The notes under the pieces were generated by a model that was not told the origin of the DNA, made no database searches, and was given only the letters and a program-made list of their open reading frames with translations. A stretch of 64,000 bases of DNA from Cliona cf. orientalis (taxonomy: Eukaryota > Porifera > Demospongiae > Clionaida > Clionaidae), in NCBI GenBank assembly GCA_963930775.1, contig OZ005692.1, positions 6,930,135 through 6,994,134 on the forward strand. The letters run 5' to 3'. Shown here in pieces: positions 21,960 through 34,600 of the stretch. How positions within the stretch are numbered: position 1 is the stretch's first letter; each line of letters starts with the position of its first letter. The position numbers were made by a program, and so were the translations under genes.

Positions 21960-22785
21960 CACTAATTTACCTAGTATATAGTTAGGCAAATCAAAACTGA
22001 AACCAAGAGATAACTTGATTTGTAAATTGTTGAGACGACTGAGCCCTTAATTTTTGTATTGGGATGATATTGCTATAGTTCTTTGATAACAGTGAAACTG
22101 TATACATGCATACAATGACGAATCAAATTACCAAACATTATATTTCATTGAGTTGCCATACATGCACGGATAAACACCCTATGCATTACTGTATCTACCA
22201 TACTGTAACTGAATGCCTAACTATAAAAAGGCCACCATTTGTAATGTACCAGGTATTCAATGTGCTAATAAAACCCCACTGGCGAGGTTATAATATGATG
22301 AACAGTCAGTATAGGCATAATATCATTGGTCATGTAATTGCACACCCTGCATAATTATAGCAATTATAATTAATGTTTGGCAACACAGTTTACATGTAAT
22401 GTCCAAGTTATTACATCCCGAGTCCCAATTCGCAAACGAGTCCCAATTCGCAAAAAAACAATTCGAAAGTAATGACGAAATTGCTGTGAAACTGTTTCAA
22501 AATGTTTAGCGCGCATGAAAGGTTGTTGGGACCCAGAATTCGAACCTAGTGTAGAAGACACCGTGGACTATCGATGAGATATGGCGATTTTCTAAGTTCG
22601 CTTTCTTTGGCGAGCTCGCACTCGGGGGGGATTTCCCTGTTCAGTCAAGCACATGGCAGGTGGAGGTCACGTTCGGGTCAACCGGCTCAAGCCGCGCGCA
22701 CCAATATACGCGTGTACGGAGCATGCGCAGTTTGTCGACGTGTCCTTGTTCAAATTTATGGCGGCTACTTTTCATGAGGGACTCG
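21960..22785. other. Spacer between the two membrane-protein copies
   Basis: No exon recognised. Two direct GAGTCCCAATTCGCAAA units lie near 22418-22454. The minus-strand GGTTCGAATTCTGG near 22540 resembles a tRNA B box but no tRNA fold follows. Confidence 0.4.
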
Positions 22786-23850
22786 GGATATTGAGATAAT
22801 AAAATTATCATGATGTAGTACAGCCCAGAGAAACTCCTCATGTCTCTTCCACCATCAAGACCATCTCTGTAACAGCCATGGAACTTTTCTACAAATAATA
22901 TTATTGTGACAAACAGCCTCTCCAGTTTACACTTGGATAGAAATAGTTTAAATGGGTAAAATATCAGCAGAAGTATTGGAATAAATTCGAGAAAGAGAAC
23001 CAGCACAGAGGATATTGCTACTGGATAATTATAAGAATGATGTTTGCAGTCAATATAAGGTGCAAACATTGATAGCTACCGCTTTTTTACCAGAAATACC
23101 ATCCTTTGTGTAAAATAGTGTCTGACACCGAAAATGTGTTACAGTCTGATATATGAGGGTACTATGAGACAGTAGGAAGAAAGATGCAAATACGTCTACC
23201 ATACTACTTGTTTTGTCCCATCCTCTTTGAAGTTTAACAAAACATCTGTGAAATGGTCACCATAGCACCACAAAAATTTTAAAGTTTCGTCCATGAAGCT
23301 CAATGCAGATCCAGGTCAGAAAGATCAAAAAGAGGAAATCCAAAGAACTCAACGTGGACAAGCTGAAGCTTGCTACTAACACAGAATGGAGGCACAATGA
23401 AGTGGATAAAATTGAGGCTCCAAATGCCACAAAAGAGGAACAAACTTTTCAGGAGTGGACCATTGTTATGCATACCCTGAGATAAAAATCTTCTTAGTTT
23501 AGTTACTCTCTGAAAGATCAATTCATACATAATCAACTGGTTATAATATAAAGGATAAAAAGAACCATAGGAGCTGAGGTCAAGTGAACTTTAAAAATAA
23601 GAATGATGAGGTAGAACAGAGTGATTGGGATGAGCTCCACTGCTATATGTAGAGTGGTATGCCATACCAGGCATCCGTGCAGTTGGAGCACTTGTACCCA
23701 AGTGAGGTCACTGAAGGACCAAACCCATCAATGCAATCTTTACAGAGAAAACCTTTCCTATTTATTGGTCCACACATGTAGTCATTTAGCTCTGAAATGT
23801 TGTCAGGCAATCTGATGTATTGGATTTCTTTTTTTATAATCACATTATGG

Positions 23851-23886
23851 GCGCTGAGCTGAAAGTAATTACTTTCAGCTCAGCGC
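23851..23886. repeat. Perfect 36-base palindrome
   Basis: Two 18-base arms (GCGCTGAGCTGAAAGTAA and its complement) with no spacer. The paralogue at about 21690-21700 has only one arm (AGCTGAAAGTAGTGAC), so the second arm was gained in this copy. Confidence 0.92.
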
Positions 23887-23894
23887 TCAGCTCA

Positions 23895-23952
23895 GGGGAT
23901 ATCTATATCACAAAATGTCCTTATAAGGACATTTTGTGATATAGATATCCCC
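23895..23952. repeat. Perfect 58-base palindrome
   Basis: Two 29-base arms beginning GGGGATATCTATATCAC with no spacer, eight bases from the 36-base palindrome. Its right end rejoins coding homology (CCATTTGTTTCTGTTGC) shared with the paralogue. Confidence 0.92.
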
Positions 23953-24149
23953 ATTTGTTTCTGTTGCACAATATTCAAAGTACAACAGTACATCTTGGTC
24001 TGTACACTACTATTAGAAAAAATTGGTTGATAAAGCTTGCTTTTGACAATATCAGCAGCTGGGACCATAGTAAGGTGAGTATCAATAGTGCCCACCACTA
24101 GAGACATGAAGACAAATGTGAGAGCCAACATCTCCTCTTGCATGGACTA

Positions 24150-24640
24150 GCCTACTACTATTGTATTAAAAAACTGGAAGTTGATAACTTTATTTGCACA
24201 CTGACTGTCCAATACCACTGATTTACTCGCAGTTTGATGCTAACTGATAGCATAATATGACCTTAATTGCATGGCATTTCAAACCGTACCATAAAGCTAC
24301 AACTAATTTATGCAAATTATTTAAGTTGAGTGCCGGTCGCATAAGTTTGTAACCTACTGCTCTATAATGCAATGATTGAAATGATAAAGATTGCGCAAAA
24401 TTCTTGAGAGGCTCTTTTGATGGATTCACATAATTATTAATTTTATCATGCACAGAATATTGTTGTTTGCTGCTACATGATGGTACATACAAGAATGTTT
24501 ACCAAACACCATGCATGCATGGTTTCTGGGAAACATGGCATGACTGCTTCACCAGCACTTGCTGTATTTGATGCATTTGCGGCTCCTTTGAGGCATCACA
24601 TCTGTGGCATACATAAACAGCAAGGAGGTTGACACACCCT
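24150..24640. other. Upstream flank of the pseudogene, no gene seen
   Basis: AT-rich, with a diverged single arm of the 6426-6683 inverted repeat family near 24390-24430 (CTTGAGAGGCTCTTTTGATGG). No exon recognised. Confidence 0.4.
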
Positions 24641-24647
24641 TGTTGAC

Positions 24648-25788
24648 AAGAATACATAAGTATAGGTTACACACTAAGGTGAAGGTCTCTGTGTGATTTA
24701 CATTACCAAGGGCTGCAGGCCTGAGATGGTGTAAGAAGCGTAGAGACCGAACTGAGGTGTGTAACCAACTTGTACCATGGCCTATGATGTTATAGCTATA
24801 CCATACATGGCAACACTGCCTGAGGGATGACTTAGACACCTACTAGTAGGTGAACAAGTCATCCCTCAGGCCAACTAACTCATTCACTTATTAGCTAGTG
24901 GATGAATAAGTTTTTCCTCAGGCCAACTAAATAATAGTTGGACACCGAGGCCAAGGGATCTAGCTACAGTATTTAGAATCCTGATCGATGTCCCCAGGCT
25001 GTGACACCTGGTTACTAAGAGGACAGAAGGATTCTAAATACTGTGGATCCCATTGGCCAACTTGAAGGTGTGCTAAGTTTTTTAGAATTTTACTATGGTA
25101 CTAAAGCTATTTGCCTTGGAGCTATCATAGTACCATGGATCCTAACTTTGTCAACTTTTACTTACAAGTAACTAAGTAAAATCTACAAGTATTACTAAGC
25201 TATTTATTTACCTCCCATTGACCAATCAGATTACCGGAAATTAGCAGTAAAATTCTAAGATTATTTTAGGAGAATACCGTAGATCGGGTTTTAATTGCAA
25301 GTATCTATTAATTGCGAATTGCGAGTTTTTCTACGTTTCGCAATTAATAGATTCGCAAACATAATGTATACTACAGTACGGTACGGGGTCGTCCATCGCA
25401 ATTATAGGATTCGCAATTTGGCCTGACTTGACTAGAACGCAATTATTAAACTACGCAATTAAAACCCGTCCTACGGTAACTGATTTAGCCATCTCCTATG
25501 GAGCAATTTGACTGGTCAGAATACAAACAAACTTGTATTATAACATTCTGACCAATCAGATTGCTCCATATAGGAGGTGGTCATAAGTCATCCTCAGGCA
25601 GTGTTGCCATATGCATAGTGTACCTATAATACCATAGGCCATGGTACAAGTTGGTTATACACCTTGGTTCAGTCTCTATAGTCTACACTTCTTACAAATT
25701 ATGTGGTACCTCTGGCCTGCGGCCCTCAGTGGTGTAAATCGCTTAGAAACCTGCACCTCAGTGTGTAACCTATACTTATAATACCTTT
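24648..25788. mobile_element. Foldback element, about 1.1 kb
   Basis: Outer arms of roughly 200 bases are inverted copies: the left arm has GTGTGTAACCAACTTGTACCATGGCC, and the right arm is its complement around 25630-25670. Inside are further inversions, including TGAGGGATGACTT repeated reversed near 24855 and GGATTCTAAATACTGTGGAT against 24968-24990. A MITE (25275-25478) is nested in the middle. A related fragment lies at 50096-50745. No coding sequence. Confidence 0.75.
25275..25478. mobile_element. MITE with TACCGTAG ends, nested
   Basis: Ends are inverted: TACCGTAGATCGGGTTTTAA at the left, and the complement of TACCGTAGGACGGGTTTTAA at the right. The interior repeats the unit ATTCGCAATT or GCAATTA in both directions. 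The TACCGTAG tip is shared with the larger MITE family at 28763-29157. Confidence 0.75.
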
Positions 25789-26112
25789 TCAGCTGTATAC
25801 TTGCATGCAAATTTTGAAGTCAAAATATTTGCAAAGTTTGTCAAAATAATTAGCACTTATTTCTGGTCACGTGACTTTCAACCAATCAGATGCATTGAAA
25901 AGTGTGCATTAAATCACGTATTGCACACTTAAGTGTGCATTAAATAGATATTGCACAGTTTGAATGTAGCTAGCTTTGAAACAAGTCTAAACGAGTCAGA
26001 ACAAGTCACACAACAAAAGCGCTTGAGTGTACGGAAGCGCGTGAACCAACAATCATGTAAGTTTCAACGCATCAGCTTGGTTGAAAGTCACTTAGACCAG
26101 AAATAAAACCTT

Positions 26113-26288
26113 TAGAACACACTTACCTGGCACTGCGTGATTTAATGTGGTGCACTCGGATGATGCAATAACGCTCTCGGTGGAGTAATGCACTCGCCTT
26201 CGGCTCGTGCATTACACCACCTCGAGCGTTATTGCATCATCCTCGTGCACACATTAAATCACTTAATGCCAGGTAAGTGTGTTATAAA
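26113..26288. repeat. Long near-perfect hairpin, arms about 85 bases
   Basis: Left arm starts AACACACTTACCTGGCA and continues through TGATTTAATG, GATGATGCAATAACG and GTGCATTA. The right arm is the same in reverse order and complement, ending TGCCAGGTAAGTGTGTT. The loop is only a few bases around CGCCTTCGGCTCG. Probably a foldback transposon end-to-end. Confidence 0.8.
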
Positions 26289-26845
26289 TATTACATAAAG
26301 CTTAATCCTTCTGAAATAGTGCCATTTTACAAGTTTCCCAGTGTAAAATAAACACTGTTTAGGGACGGTAAGCACTCTTTAGTATAACATTGTACATAGT
26401 CAATGTTGTTGCCGACTATTCAAATAACAGTGCCACCAATAGCAATATACTTTTGTAATTCTATAAATTGTGTCTGGATGCATGGTACAGTCATGTTATG
26501 TTTTTGTTTTTAGCCATAATGTACGTTATATATGACATATATACACCTCGAGTACTCTCTCTAGATCTACCATTACAAGATTATGACATTGTATTGTACA
26601 AGTGAAACTCAAGAGAAAAATATGCTACTATTAATTTTACAGGGTTGCATACAGAAGGGGGGGGGCGTACTGGGATACAGCACAGACAATAATATTATGA
26701 TTATATAATTAACCCTCGGCGCATGCGCGAGGGTTACGGTATGTGACCCTGATCTAGCGTCACAGCCATATTATGTACATGTACATGTCATGTACGTGAA
26801 TGTTGAATAAAAACTAGATGGGTTTGTATGCACTATTGATTAAAA

Positions 26846-26944
26846 GTTGATTTGCAGAGGGTGTTATAGAAAGAGAAAGATTGACATGAAAAGTAGCTAG
26901 ACTATTAATCTTTCTCTTTCTAGTGACACTCTCTGCAAATCAAC
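26846..26944. repeat. Hairpin with about 40-base arms
   Basis: GTTGATTTGCAGAGGGTGT and the AGAAAGAGAAAGATT stretch are mirrored as AATCTTTCTCTTTCT and ACTCTCTGCAAATCAAC. The loop is about 25 bases. Confidence 0.75.
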
Positions 26945-27243
26945 CCTATTAAATTGCTCAACAGGCAGAATAATATTATTATGCTGCAGCCTTTGCCATG
27001 ATGACTGTCACCATAGCTATGCTGCTACTATTACTCCAACTTGTGATGATCAGAGACTGTGGTCAAATGTTGCCCATCAAGCGCCTACAAAGTTCCATGA
27101 TAGACCTTTTATTCTTGAATCAGGCTAGGTTGATGCTAGCTTAGTAGCTCAATCAGTTGAACGTTGACGACCTTTGACGGTGACGTTCTAACACATTGTT
27201 ATTGAGCATGCGCATTAGGTTGTTGCTATATGCATATTCACTA

Positions 27244-27352
27244 TAGATAAACTATGGTTGCCCAGGCATACACCTTCCTGAGATCGAGAGCAAGGGTGGT
27301 ATATGAATAGTGTATCCTGGGCAACCAATGCATAGGTTATCTGTTTAATATC
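27244..27352. repeat. Hairpin with GGTTGCCCAGG arms
   Basis: AGATAAACTATGGTTGCCCA and the CATACACC side are mirrored as GTGTATCCTGGGCAACC and ATAGGTTATCT. Imperfect stem of about 40 bases. Confidence 0.65.
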
Positions 27353-28063
27353 TTGACTGTTGGTCAGTGACTTGTGTAGTTGAACAAGCGGATTGTTTAG
27401 CTACTTCTTCATTACATGAGTTATTTGAAAAGAGTTGGAGTAATAGGGACAGCTAGATTCTATGTCAATCAGCACAATGGTTTGAATGAACGATAGTAGC
27501 TGCATGTGACTTAGCTAGTGGATGGCTAGTAGCTATAATACTAATATGCTGGTAAAACAGTGTTAATGGACTGGTTGGAATGATTGTCAGGGGGAGGGAG
27601 TTATACTGCCTAAGGGGCGGAAGTATATAGCTATATATGGGAGTTATACCATGGCTGATACCTAAGATACAAGGCTAAGTTAGGATATTAATAGTTATAC
27701 ACCGCTTCTGGTTTCTCATGTACATAAGGGCTCATCACTAATTTTTAACAAATTCTGTTATGAACGTTAACCCTGTACTTACTCCCTTTCTTACACACAC
27801 AAGTAAGGCTGCACCTGCCCCTCCTTTCCAGCACCCATTTATGAGTTATAACTGTTATATTGATATCATAAACAAAATCAAACTTTATACACAACTCAGG
27901 TACACTATTTTTTCATAAAAAGAAGTTATAGTAATTATGTGATTGTGTTGTGCATGAACTTGATATAGGTAGGTTCTAATTGGTACTGTAATCAGCAAAA
28001 ATTAAAACAGCTAAATACTAATTAACTATAATGTATAGGTACTGTGCAAACAATACATATCTA

Positions 28064-28598
28064 CTACGAGAATGTCACACTTGTTTTATTACTCAGGTAG
28101 GATATTTCATGTTGAAGTAGTACACAATGGCTCATAATCATTTCCTCACAGTATTTGGAGTACCAAACTGGTTTAAGAGGCTTAAAATCCTTGGATAGCA
28201 GGCAATCAACTACTACTTGAGTTGAGGCAGTTTTGATCTGGCAAATGGCTAGGAGTGTGCCAAGAGGGATGACTTCAAAGGAGTTATCAGATCTGATCAA
28301 GTATATTCGTAGCACAGTGTTTCGGTCAGATTCAGTTGAAACAACTTTTTTCATAAATGCAATTAGTGGTTCATTCTTGGATTTGAGGATTTCTTCTAAT
28401 TCAGCTTGACTAAAAATAACTGGTGGTACTGTTGATGGATCTTGCTTGCTTAAAATACGACATTCCTCACAACAAAACTCTGGATCATTTGCAGGATTAA
28501 TTAGAAAATATGAACAGCAGTGACAGTAATGAGTACAGTACCAGCAGTTAACAGAGGAACTACAGGGCAAATCAGGTTTAATTCGAATAGAGTTGAAC
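28064..28598 (-). CDS. Large gene last exon: second WYC Cys-rich module
   Basis: Acceptor AATTTTCAG at 28600-28599; one base completes a Trp codon with exon 8. Contains NCWYCTHYCHCCSYF, EFCCEECRILSK and FKPLKPVWYSKYC, the same order as exon 7, then TAG at 28066-28064. The open frame upstream of the acceptor (to 29047) is intron, microsatellite and MITE sequence, not protein. It could instead belong to a separate paralogue, since the join to 37536 spans 8.9 kb. Confidence 0.65.
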
Positions 28599-28645
28599 CT
28601 GAAAATTTGTATAAATGAGTAGTGATCATTAAGGTGATCATTATT

Positions 28646-28681
<36 letters not shown>

Positions 28682-31600
28682 CGAGCGAGCGAGCCTCGGA
28701 GAAAGAGAGAGGTGGGGGAGCGTATACTCTTTGGGTATTACGGTATACATTCCCTGCAATACTACCGTAGAATCTCGCCCATACGCCCCCCTTTTCCGCA
28801 TGCTAGCATTAGGCAAAACAGGGAGGGGGGTGTATGCGCGGGATCGCAACATTTCCGCGTGATGACCATTACCGATCGACGATCGCCACATATGCGCGCG
28901 ATGCCTGCACTTTCGCAGGCTGTTTGATAGGTAAAACGAGAGAAAAACGACAAAGTAAGTCTTGATATGGCACAAGTAGTTCGTATGATGAATATACCTA
29001 CGGTTTTTACAGGCTTTAGCATTCAAATAGCTAGATTTCATAGTCACAGTAGGAGGGGGCTTATGCGCGAGAGATAAATACCTGTGCAGGAACTTTGGCT
29101 GAAAACGGGAGGGGGGCGTATGGGCGAGGGAATGCGTATGGGCGGGATTCTACGGTATATGTATTTTATTGCAGCACCAACAGTGCTATAGAGGCATTTC
29201 ACTACTCGAGCACCCATACAGTGCTACTGGGCAAAGAGTAGATTTTTTTCTGGCTTTCCAGATACACATGTTTTAACCTGTAATCAGCAGATAGAGCTGT
29301 TTTAGCCCCCCCTGGTATTGTATAAAGTATCAAAGTGAGATCGTTCGTCAAGCTTGGACACGACGCAAGATGACATAGTCGAAACCTCACGTGCACCATA
29401 TAGTCGCATACAAGAGAACAAAAACTCGGATCTGTAAGGCTATGATGAGTGCGAGGTAAGACAGTGAAGGCTAGCTATCTTATTCGTATGTTTATATCCA
29501 TATAAGCTTAACACTATAAGCTAATATGAATCGCTACACTATCACGCTAAGTACACATATAGACAAACCAGCTTGAAGGCTTCTAAGAGATTTAAGGCCT
29601 GTAGACCGCCAATCGCTACTAGCTTACCTCGTGCGAGCACTCGTGGTGTGACAAACGCTCCAAATTCGACGCTGCCAGCTCTTTTCACGCCAAGAGCTCG
29701 TTTATGATCGATAGTGGGTGTGGTCAACCACCACGTCATCACAGTACACGTGCGCTGTACATACGTCATCAAGAGAAATTCAGACCCGCGCGCAGCAATT
29801 TTCGGAAGTGTTTGCTTCCAGATTTGTCATCTGCTGCAAAATACTCGCAGTTTTAATAGTGCACATGAATTATCAATGCACAAGAATGCGCAATGTGCAG
29901 TTATGAATCTTAACTAAGAATTTTATGCGAGATTCCTAACCTAACACTAGAGCTCTCTAGAGCACATACCCCGCGCGCTCTGCAGCCATTGTAGCGTAGT
30001 ATAATATGTAGCATTGAAGCACTACACTCAGAGCTGTAGCTGTATGCACTTCATGACTTGGCGATCCCTACCTACATTGAGGTCGAGCATGCGCAGTCGA
30101 GCCATATCGGCCGTGACATGGAGTCGAGCATGCGCAGTCGAGCCACATCAGCACATGGAGTCGAGCCACACCAGCACATGGAGTTGGTGCGGTCGGTAAA
30201 CCACAGGCATGCTGAACGGAAACCAATTTTTTACCGATACCTACCGGTTCGTTGTAGTTTCAGCACGAACAGATGCTTAAAACTCGAGATTTGGCGATTT
30301 TCGTGCCAACAACGACAACAACAGACATACAAACCGATTACTTTACCCCTTGCGCATGCGTGCGGGGTAATAAATGGCTTAAATTTTGCCAAATATTTCA
30401 CAATTTTGGTCAATATCTCCTTGATGCTATACAGTTAAGACTCCAAAATTGGTACATAGATACAGCCTGTTGGTGCCTACTAACAAGCCAAATCAAGGCT
30501 CTTAACTATAACCAAAACTCGTGAATCATAACCTAACAAAAAAATACATAAATTTTGGACATTTTGGCTTGCCTAAACCACATAAAAGGTGATTGCAGCT
30601 TGTCCATATGAAAACATTTTGTCAAATTTGCCCATACAACTGATAATCACATGTACAAACCGCTACTACAGTATGGTTTGTATTAGCATCTATTATGGCA
30701 GTAGAGCTTCATTTTTCGACATATTTTACACATAAACTTTATTTTGCCCGGAAATCTCTCTAGTACGGTCGGAATCACGTTCTCTGATCCTTCCTCTCTC
30801 TTCTGATACCACACATGAAGGGCTCCATAGCCTGCAACACAGTGTTAATTCGCCGCAAAGTGCATGCGGTCTAGAGTTTTCTCCTATACTTTTGCACTAG
30901 CCTGTGGTAGGGCGCTTCTAAAATTTAATATCAATATTATTTTTTTGTATAAGGGATACCCCGCCAGTACGCATGCCAGTGACATCATAGGAAGTTTAGC
31001 TTTCATTTGATGCCCACCATAAGTGTTTTGAATCATAAGTTACGGGTGTTTTTCGCTTGCCTGCCATATGTTTGTACAGTCTTCTACGAAAAATTTTGCG
31101 GGCAGACGACGCTACAGCCAATTATAGCCAATTATCGTCCGTAGATTTTTATAAGATAAGGCTAAGGTAAGATTTGATAACTGCCATAGGCATGTTTTGA
31201 TATGATGCAAGATATAAATAGTCCATCCATTGACCTAACTGGGTACCAAGTCAGGTTGGATAGCATGCAAGTTTCACATGTAAAATCTGCAAAAACCACA
31301 CTATGGTCAAAATCTACTCTCTTGCCCAGTAGTACTGTAGGCCACCATTAAGTATGATATTCTAATTAACACACACCCAGTATTCTATTCAACACACATC
31401 ATATATGGGAAAAAAAGATTAGCAACAAGTGTGAAAACAATTGCTGACTGAATAGTGAAGTAGGGATGGCAGTACCAAAAAGTATGCAAACAAGTAGTGC
31501 TCTACTGCTCAGTATGTGATAGCCGGGGTTTGCGGCGCCTGGCTTCATAACACAGGCTCCCGTTTGGAAAACTTCTAGAAGCCAGCTCAAAGTTCTACAT

Positions 31601-34600
31601 GGCGGCCATTTACTCCTTCACACTGCTGTGCAGTCAAAACCTCTCTCATGTAAACAATGTTTGAGTTGTGGTCATGAAAAGCGCTGGGCCCTACTCCATC
31701 CTCGATTATCGTCCACCACCATCAATTGTCGGCCACCCATACAGATTTCTATTAACGATTATCGGCTGAACGATTAAAATGTGTTATAACTATTAATTTT
31801 ATCAGTACAAAATTATGATTTTTCAGCTCCACCACATTAACAAGCAGGTCAGACTACCCCTTACCAGAAGGTAATGGTCGAACTCTTATGTGCAGTTTTT
31901 GCATGAGTAAATAATCGATTAATTTGACACCTGTCAAGCTAGTTAATGACTATTTCGTAGTTCTCTGTCGATCTTTATGTCGTCCCTGCCTTGTATTTAG
32001 GTAGTAAACAAAGGTAAGTTGATAGTAAATACGGGGTATTAGCATGACAGTAGGCCTAAACATGTCAAAATGAGCATCGGAACCACAGCCTTCGAACTTA
32101 CCTCAGTATGTACGGCACTTCAACTCTCTATTGAGCAGTTTGGATGTAGAAGTACCTTACTAGTCCATAAAAAATCATCTCAGAAAGCTTTAAAGTGCGA
32201 GCCTTATTCCATAAACCATGGCTATTTTAGCCTCCCTTCATGGAGTTCCATATATTTCCAGTAAAGCGACCGTAGACTTCCCGTAAATTGGGCGGCCGAT
32301 AATAGATGTCTGCCGATAATCGAGGTTTTACGCTAAACTTATCCATCTCAGCCAGCAAGCATCACAGGGATGTGCTACTACTCTTGTTTGCATACTTTTT
32401 GGTACGGCCATCCCTGCTTCATTCTTCAATCAGCAATAGATTTTATACTTGTTTCGAAAGTTGCAGTGTTTTGCCATGCCTGTCGCCCGTTCCCCCATCC
32501 CACTGCATTACAGAGCCTGTGTTTACTATTGTAGGTTATTGTAGATGGAAGTCTATCCGTAAATCATTAAAAAACCATCAGAGTAGTTAAGGCCATAAAA
32601 GCAGCATGGCACACTGGGCTAGCTTTAAGCAGACTAAGGATAATGGGGCTGTTGCTGACCTGCTTGTCTCAACAGAGGCTAATGCAAGAAAACAAACTAT
32701 GTTAAAGATAGCCCTTTTGTGTGCTTGTCAGGACCTGGCACTTAGAGGTCACGACACGTCAGAAAATAAAGGAGAATTTCTCTCTTTGCTGGCATCTGAA
32801 AACCCCACCCTAAGGTGTCAGCATGAAAATACTCCATCAAATGCTAAATGTTTTCAAAGAAATTCAGAATGACTTGTTAAAGAAAGACTTGTTGCCGACT
32901 GGGATTCACTGATGTGCAAGAACTAGATGGTTCTTCACTTGCTGGTGAAAATTATGCGTCAGCTGGGGCAGTTGGGTCTTGGTCTAATATGATAACTACA
33001 TGGTAGATAGTAGACTAGAAGCCTTTGGTCAAAATTTGGTCAAAGTGAGGGCTATGACCGCCATTGTCATGATCTTTTGCGTCGACAAAGGCTTCTAGAC
33101 TACACTCTACCATGTAGTTAACCTTGCTCCAGTGCTGGAATCTACTCCCAAGTTTATAGAGCCTTCGTAGAATGAAAGGTACACAAAAGAAGGCTATTTT
33201 AAACCAAATGTCAATGGTGGACCAGACAGGAACCTTAACCGCACATACTACTGCATTATAAACTCTGCTGGGATGCTAGTGTTCAAAGGGAGCTGAAATA
33301 CTCAGTACCACTGATATTGTATTGTGATTTACACGCTCCTTCCTTATTACACATATATTGAAATCTGTGCACATGTACTTCCCTCTCTTTCTCTATATGT
33401 CTCCATTTATTATTATTCTGCTCTCATGTGTCCCATATGGCATACTGCGTCAAGTATATTATCTAGTTACTGTACTATACAGCAGAAGATGTGGGAAATG
33501 AGTAGGTGCTAGCAGAATGGTACATGGCCTATGTATGTGGTACATGACCTATGAGACTACAATTTCACGTAGAGCGGCTGTTTCCGTTTGTGAATATCAT
33601 TTGCATCTCATTTACATATCATTAACGCACATGCACGTGATCGCTTCCCATATGTTTTGTGTTATGCCTGGAGGTGGCTAGTAGCTACCAAGCTGGTGAT
33701 CAAATTCCGGAACAGAAGACGGCCGTTTTTGACAGCATGAAGCCACTCATAAGACCGTTAGATACCTCTGCTTCGTAGATTCTTCTGGAAATAGTTGATC
33801 TGATAGTGAGCAGTAACAAGAAATATATGGACTAACTGTGGATTTTGGGGCTTGTTGAGTAAACAAGTCGACATCTCCAGGGGCGTACCCAGGATTTTCA
33901 GAAGGGGTTTCCATATAGTCGTGCACGAAGCATGTGCACAAAGTTTCAAAACCTGGACCGTGGACTCTGAACTGGATCATGGACTGGACTATGGACTGGA
34001 GTCCTAACGACCATTACCAGTCTATTATTGATCAAACAAGTGCTGCTATGACTAATCACAAGAGACTTGCTGCCAGTAGCCATCTCACTTAGTCAGTGGT
34101 AGTGAAATCTGGTGTAACAAGTCTGAAAAAAATAGTGAAATGCAGCTGGAGAGAGGGATACAAGACTAGAGATACAAGAAAGAACCTTGGGAAACTGCGG
34201 CTTCAGATCACTAAGCCAAAGACCTTAAACTCATCCTTCTCACTAATATAACAGAACAGGTGGGGTATGTATGTGCATGCCCTACTGTTCTTCAGCTACT
34301 ATAGTATCAGCAGGATGTGATTAAAGTTGTGGGGCAAAAAAGACCATACTGGCTTGCATTTAATAGCTAAGCCTAGCTGTGAATACACTGGCTTGAGAGA
34401 TGATCATATCCCCATAGTCAGTGTACAAACGACTTGAGTTTCAAAATCTGCTCAAGAAAACGGCCGAGGCGGCTACCAAAAACCCTTCAGCACCGACACT
34501 TTTGACGATACGCAAGCTCATTGATGATTGTTCGAGGTCAAGGGAGGTGGAAAGGCTGTCCAAATTTTATCAGTCGCCGGCGGTAAGGTCATGAATATTT

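Larger units (their letters stand above)
22786..24143 (-). pseudogene. Decayed tandem copy of the multipass membrane protein
   Basis: Homology to 20635-21926 runs throughout: signal peptide (MLALTFVFMSLVVGTIDTH, from ATG at 24131 or 24143), RKGFLCKDCIDGFGPSV, IMYELIFQ, and FHGCYRDGLDGGRDMRSFSG. Frames are broken by several insertions and deletions, two perfect palindromes replace ectodomain sequence, and homology stops near 22786, so the C-terminus is missing. The copy lies directly upstream in the same orientation, so tandem duplication followed by decay is the simplest reading. Confidence 0.85.

Noticed and set aside
22500..22600. Minus-strand tRNA suggested by GGTTCGAATTCTGG
   Set aside because: The T stem does not pair and no D, anticodon or acceptor arm can be drawn around it.
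24648..27352. Dense direct and inverted repeats that might suggest a CRISPR-like array
   Set aside because: Units are inverted arms of foldback elements with irregular spacing, not equal direct repeats with spacers, and the genome is eukaryotic.
28622..29047. N-terminal half of the 327-codon open frame ending at 28064
   Set aside because: It translates a GA microsatellite and a MITE; a splice acceptor at 28599 separates this from the real coding part.
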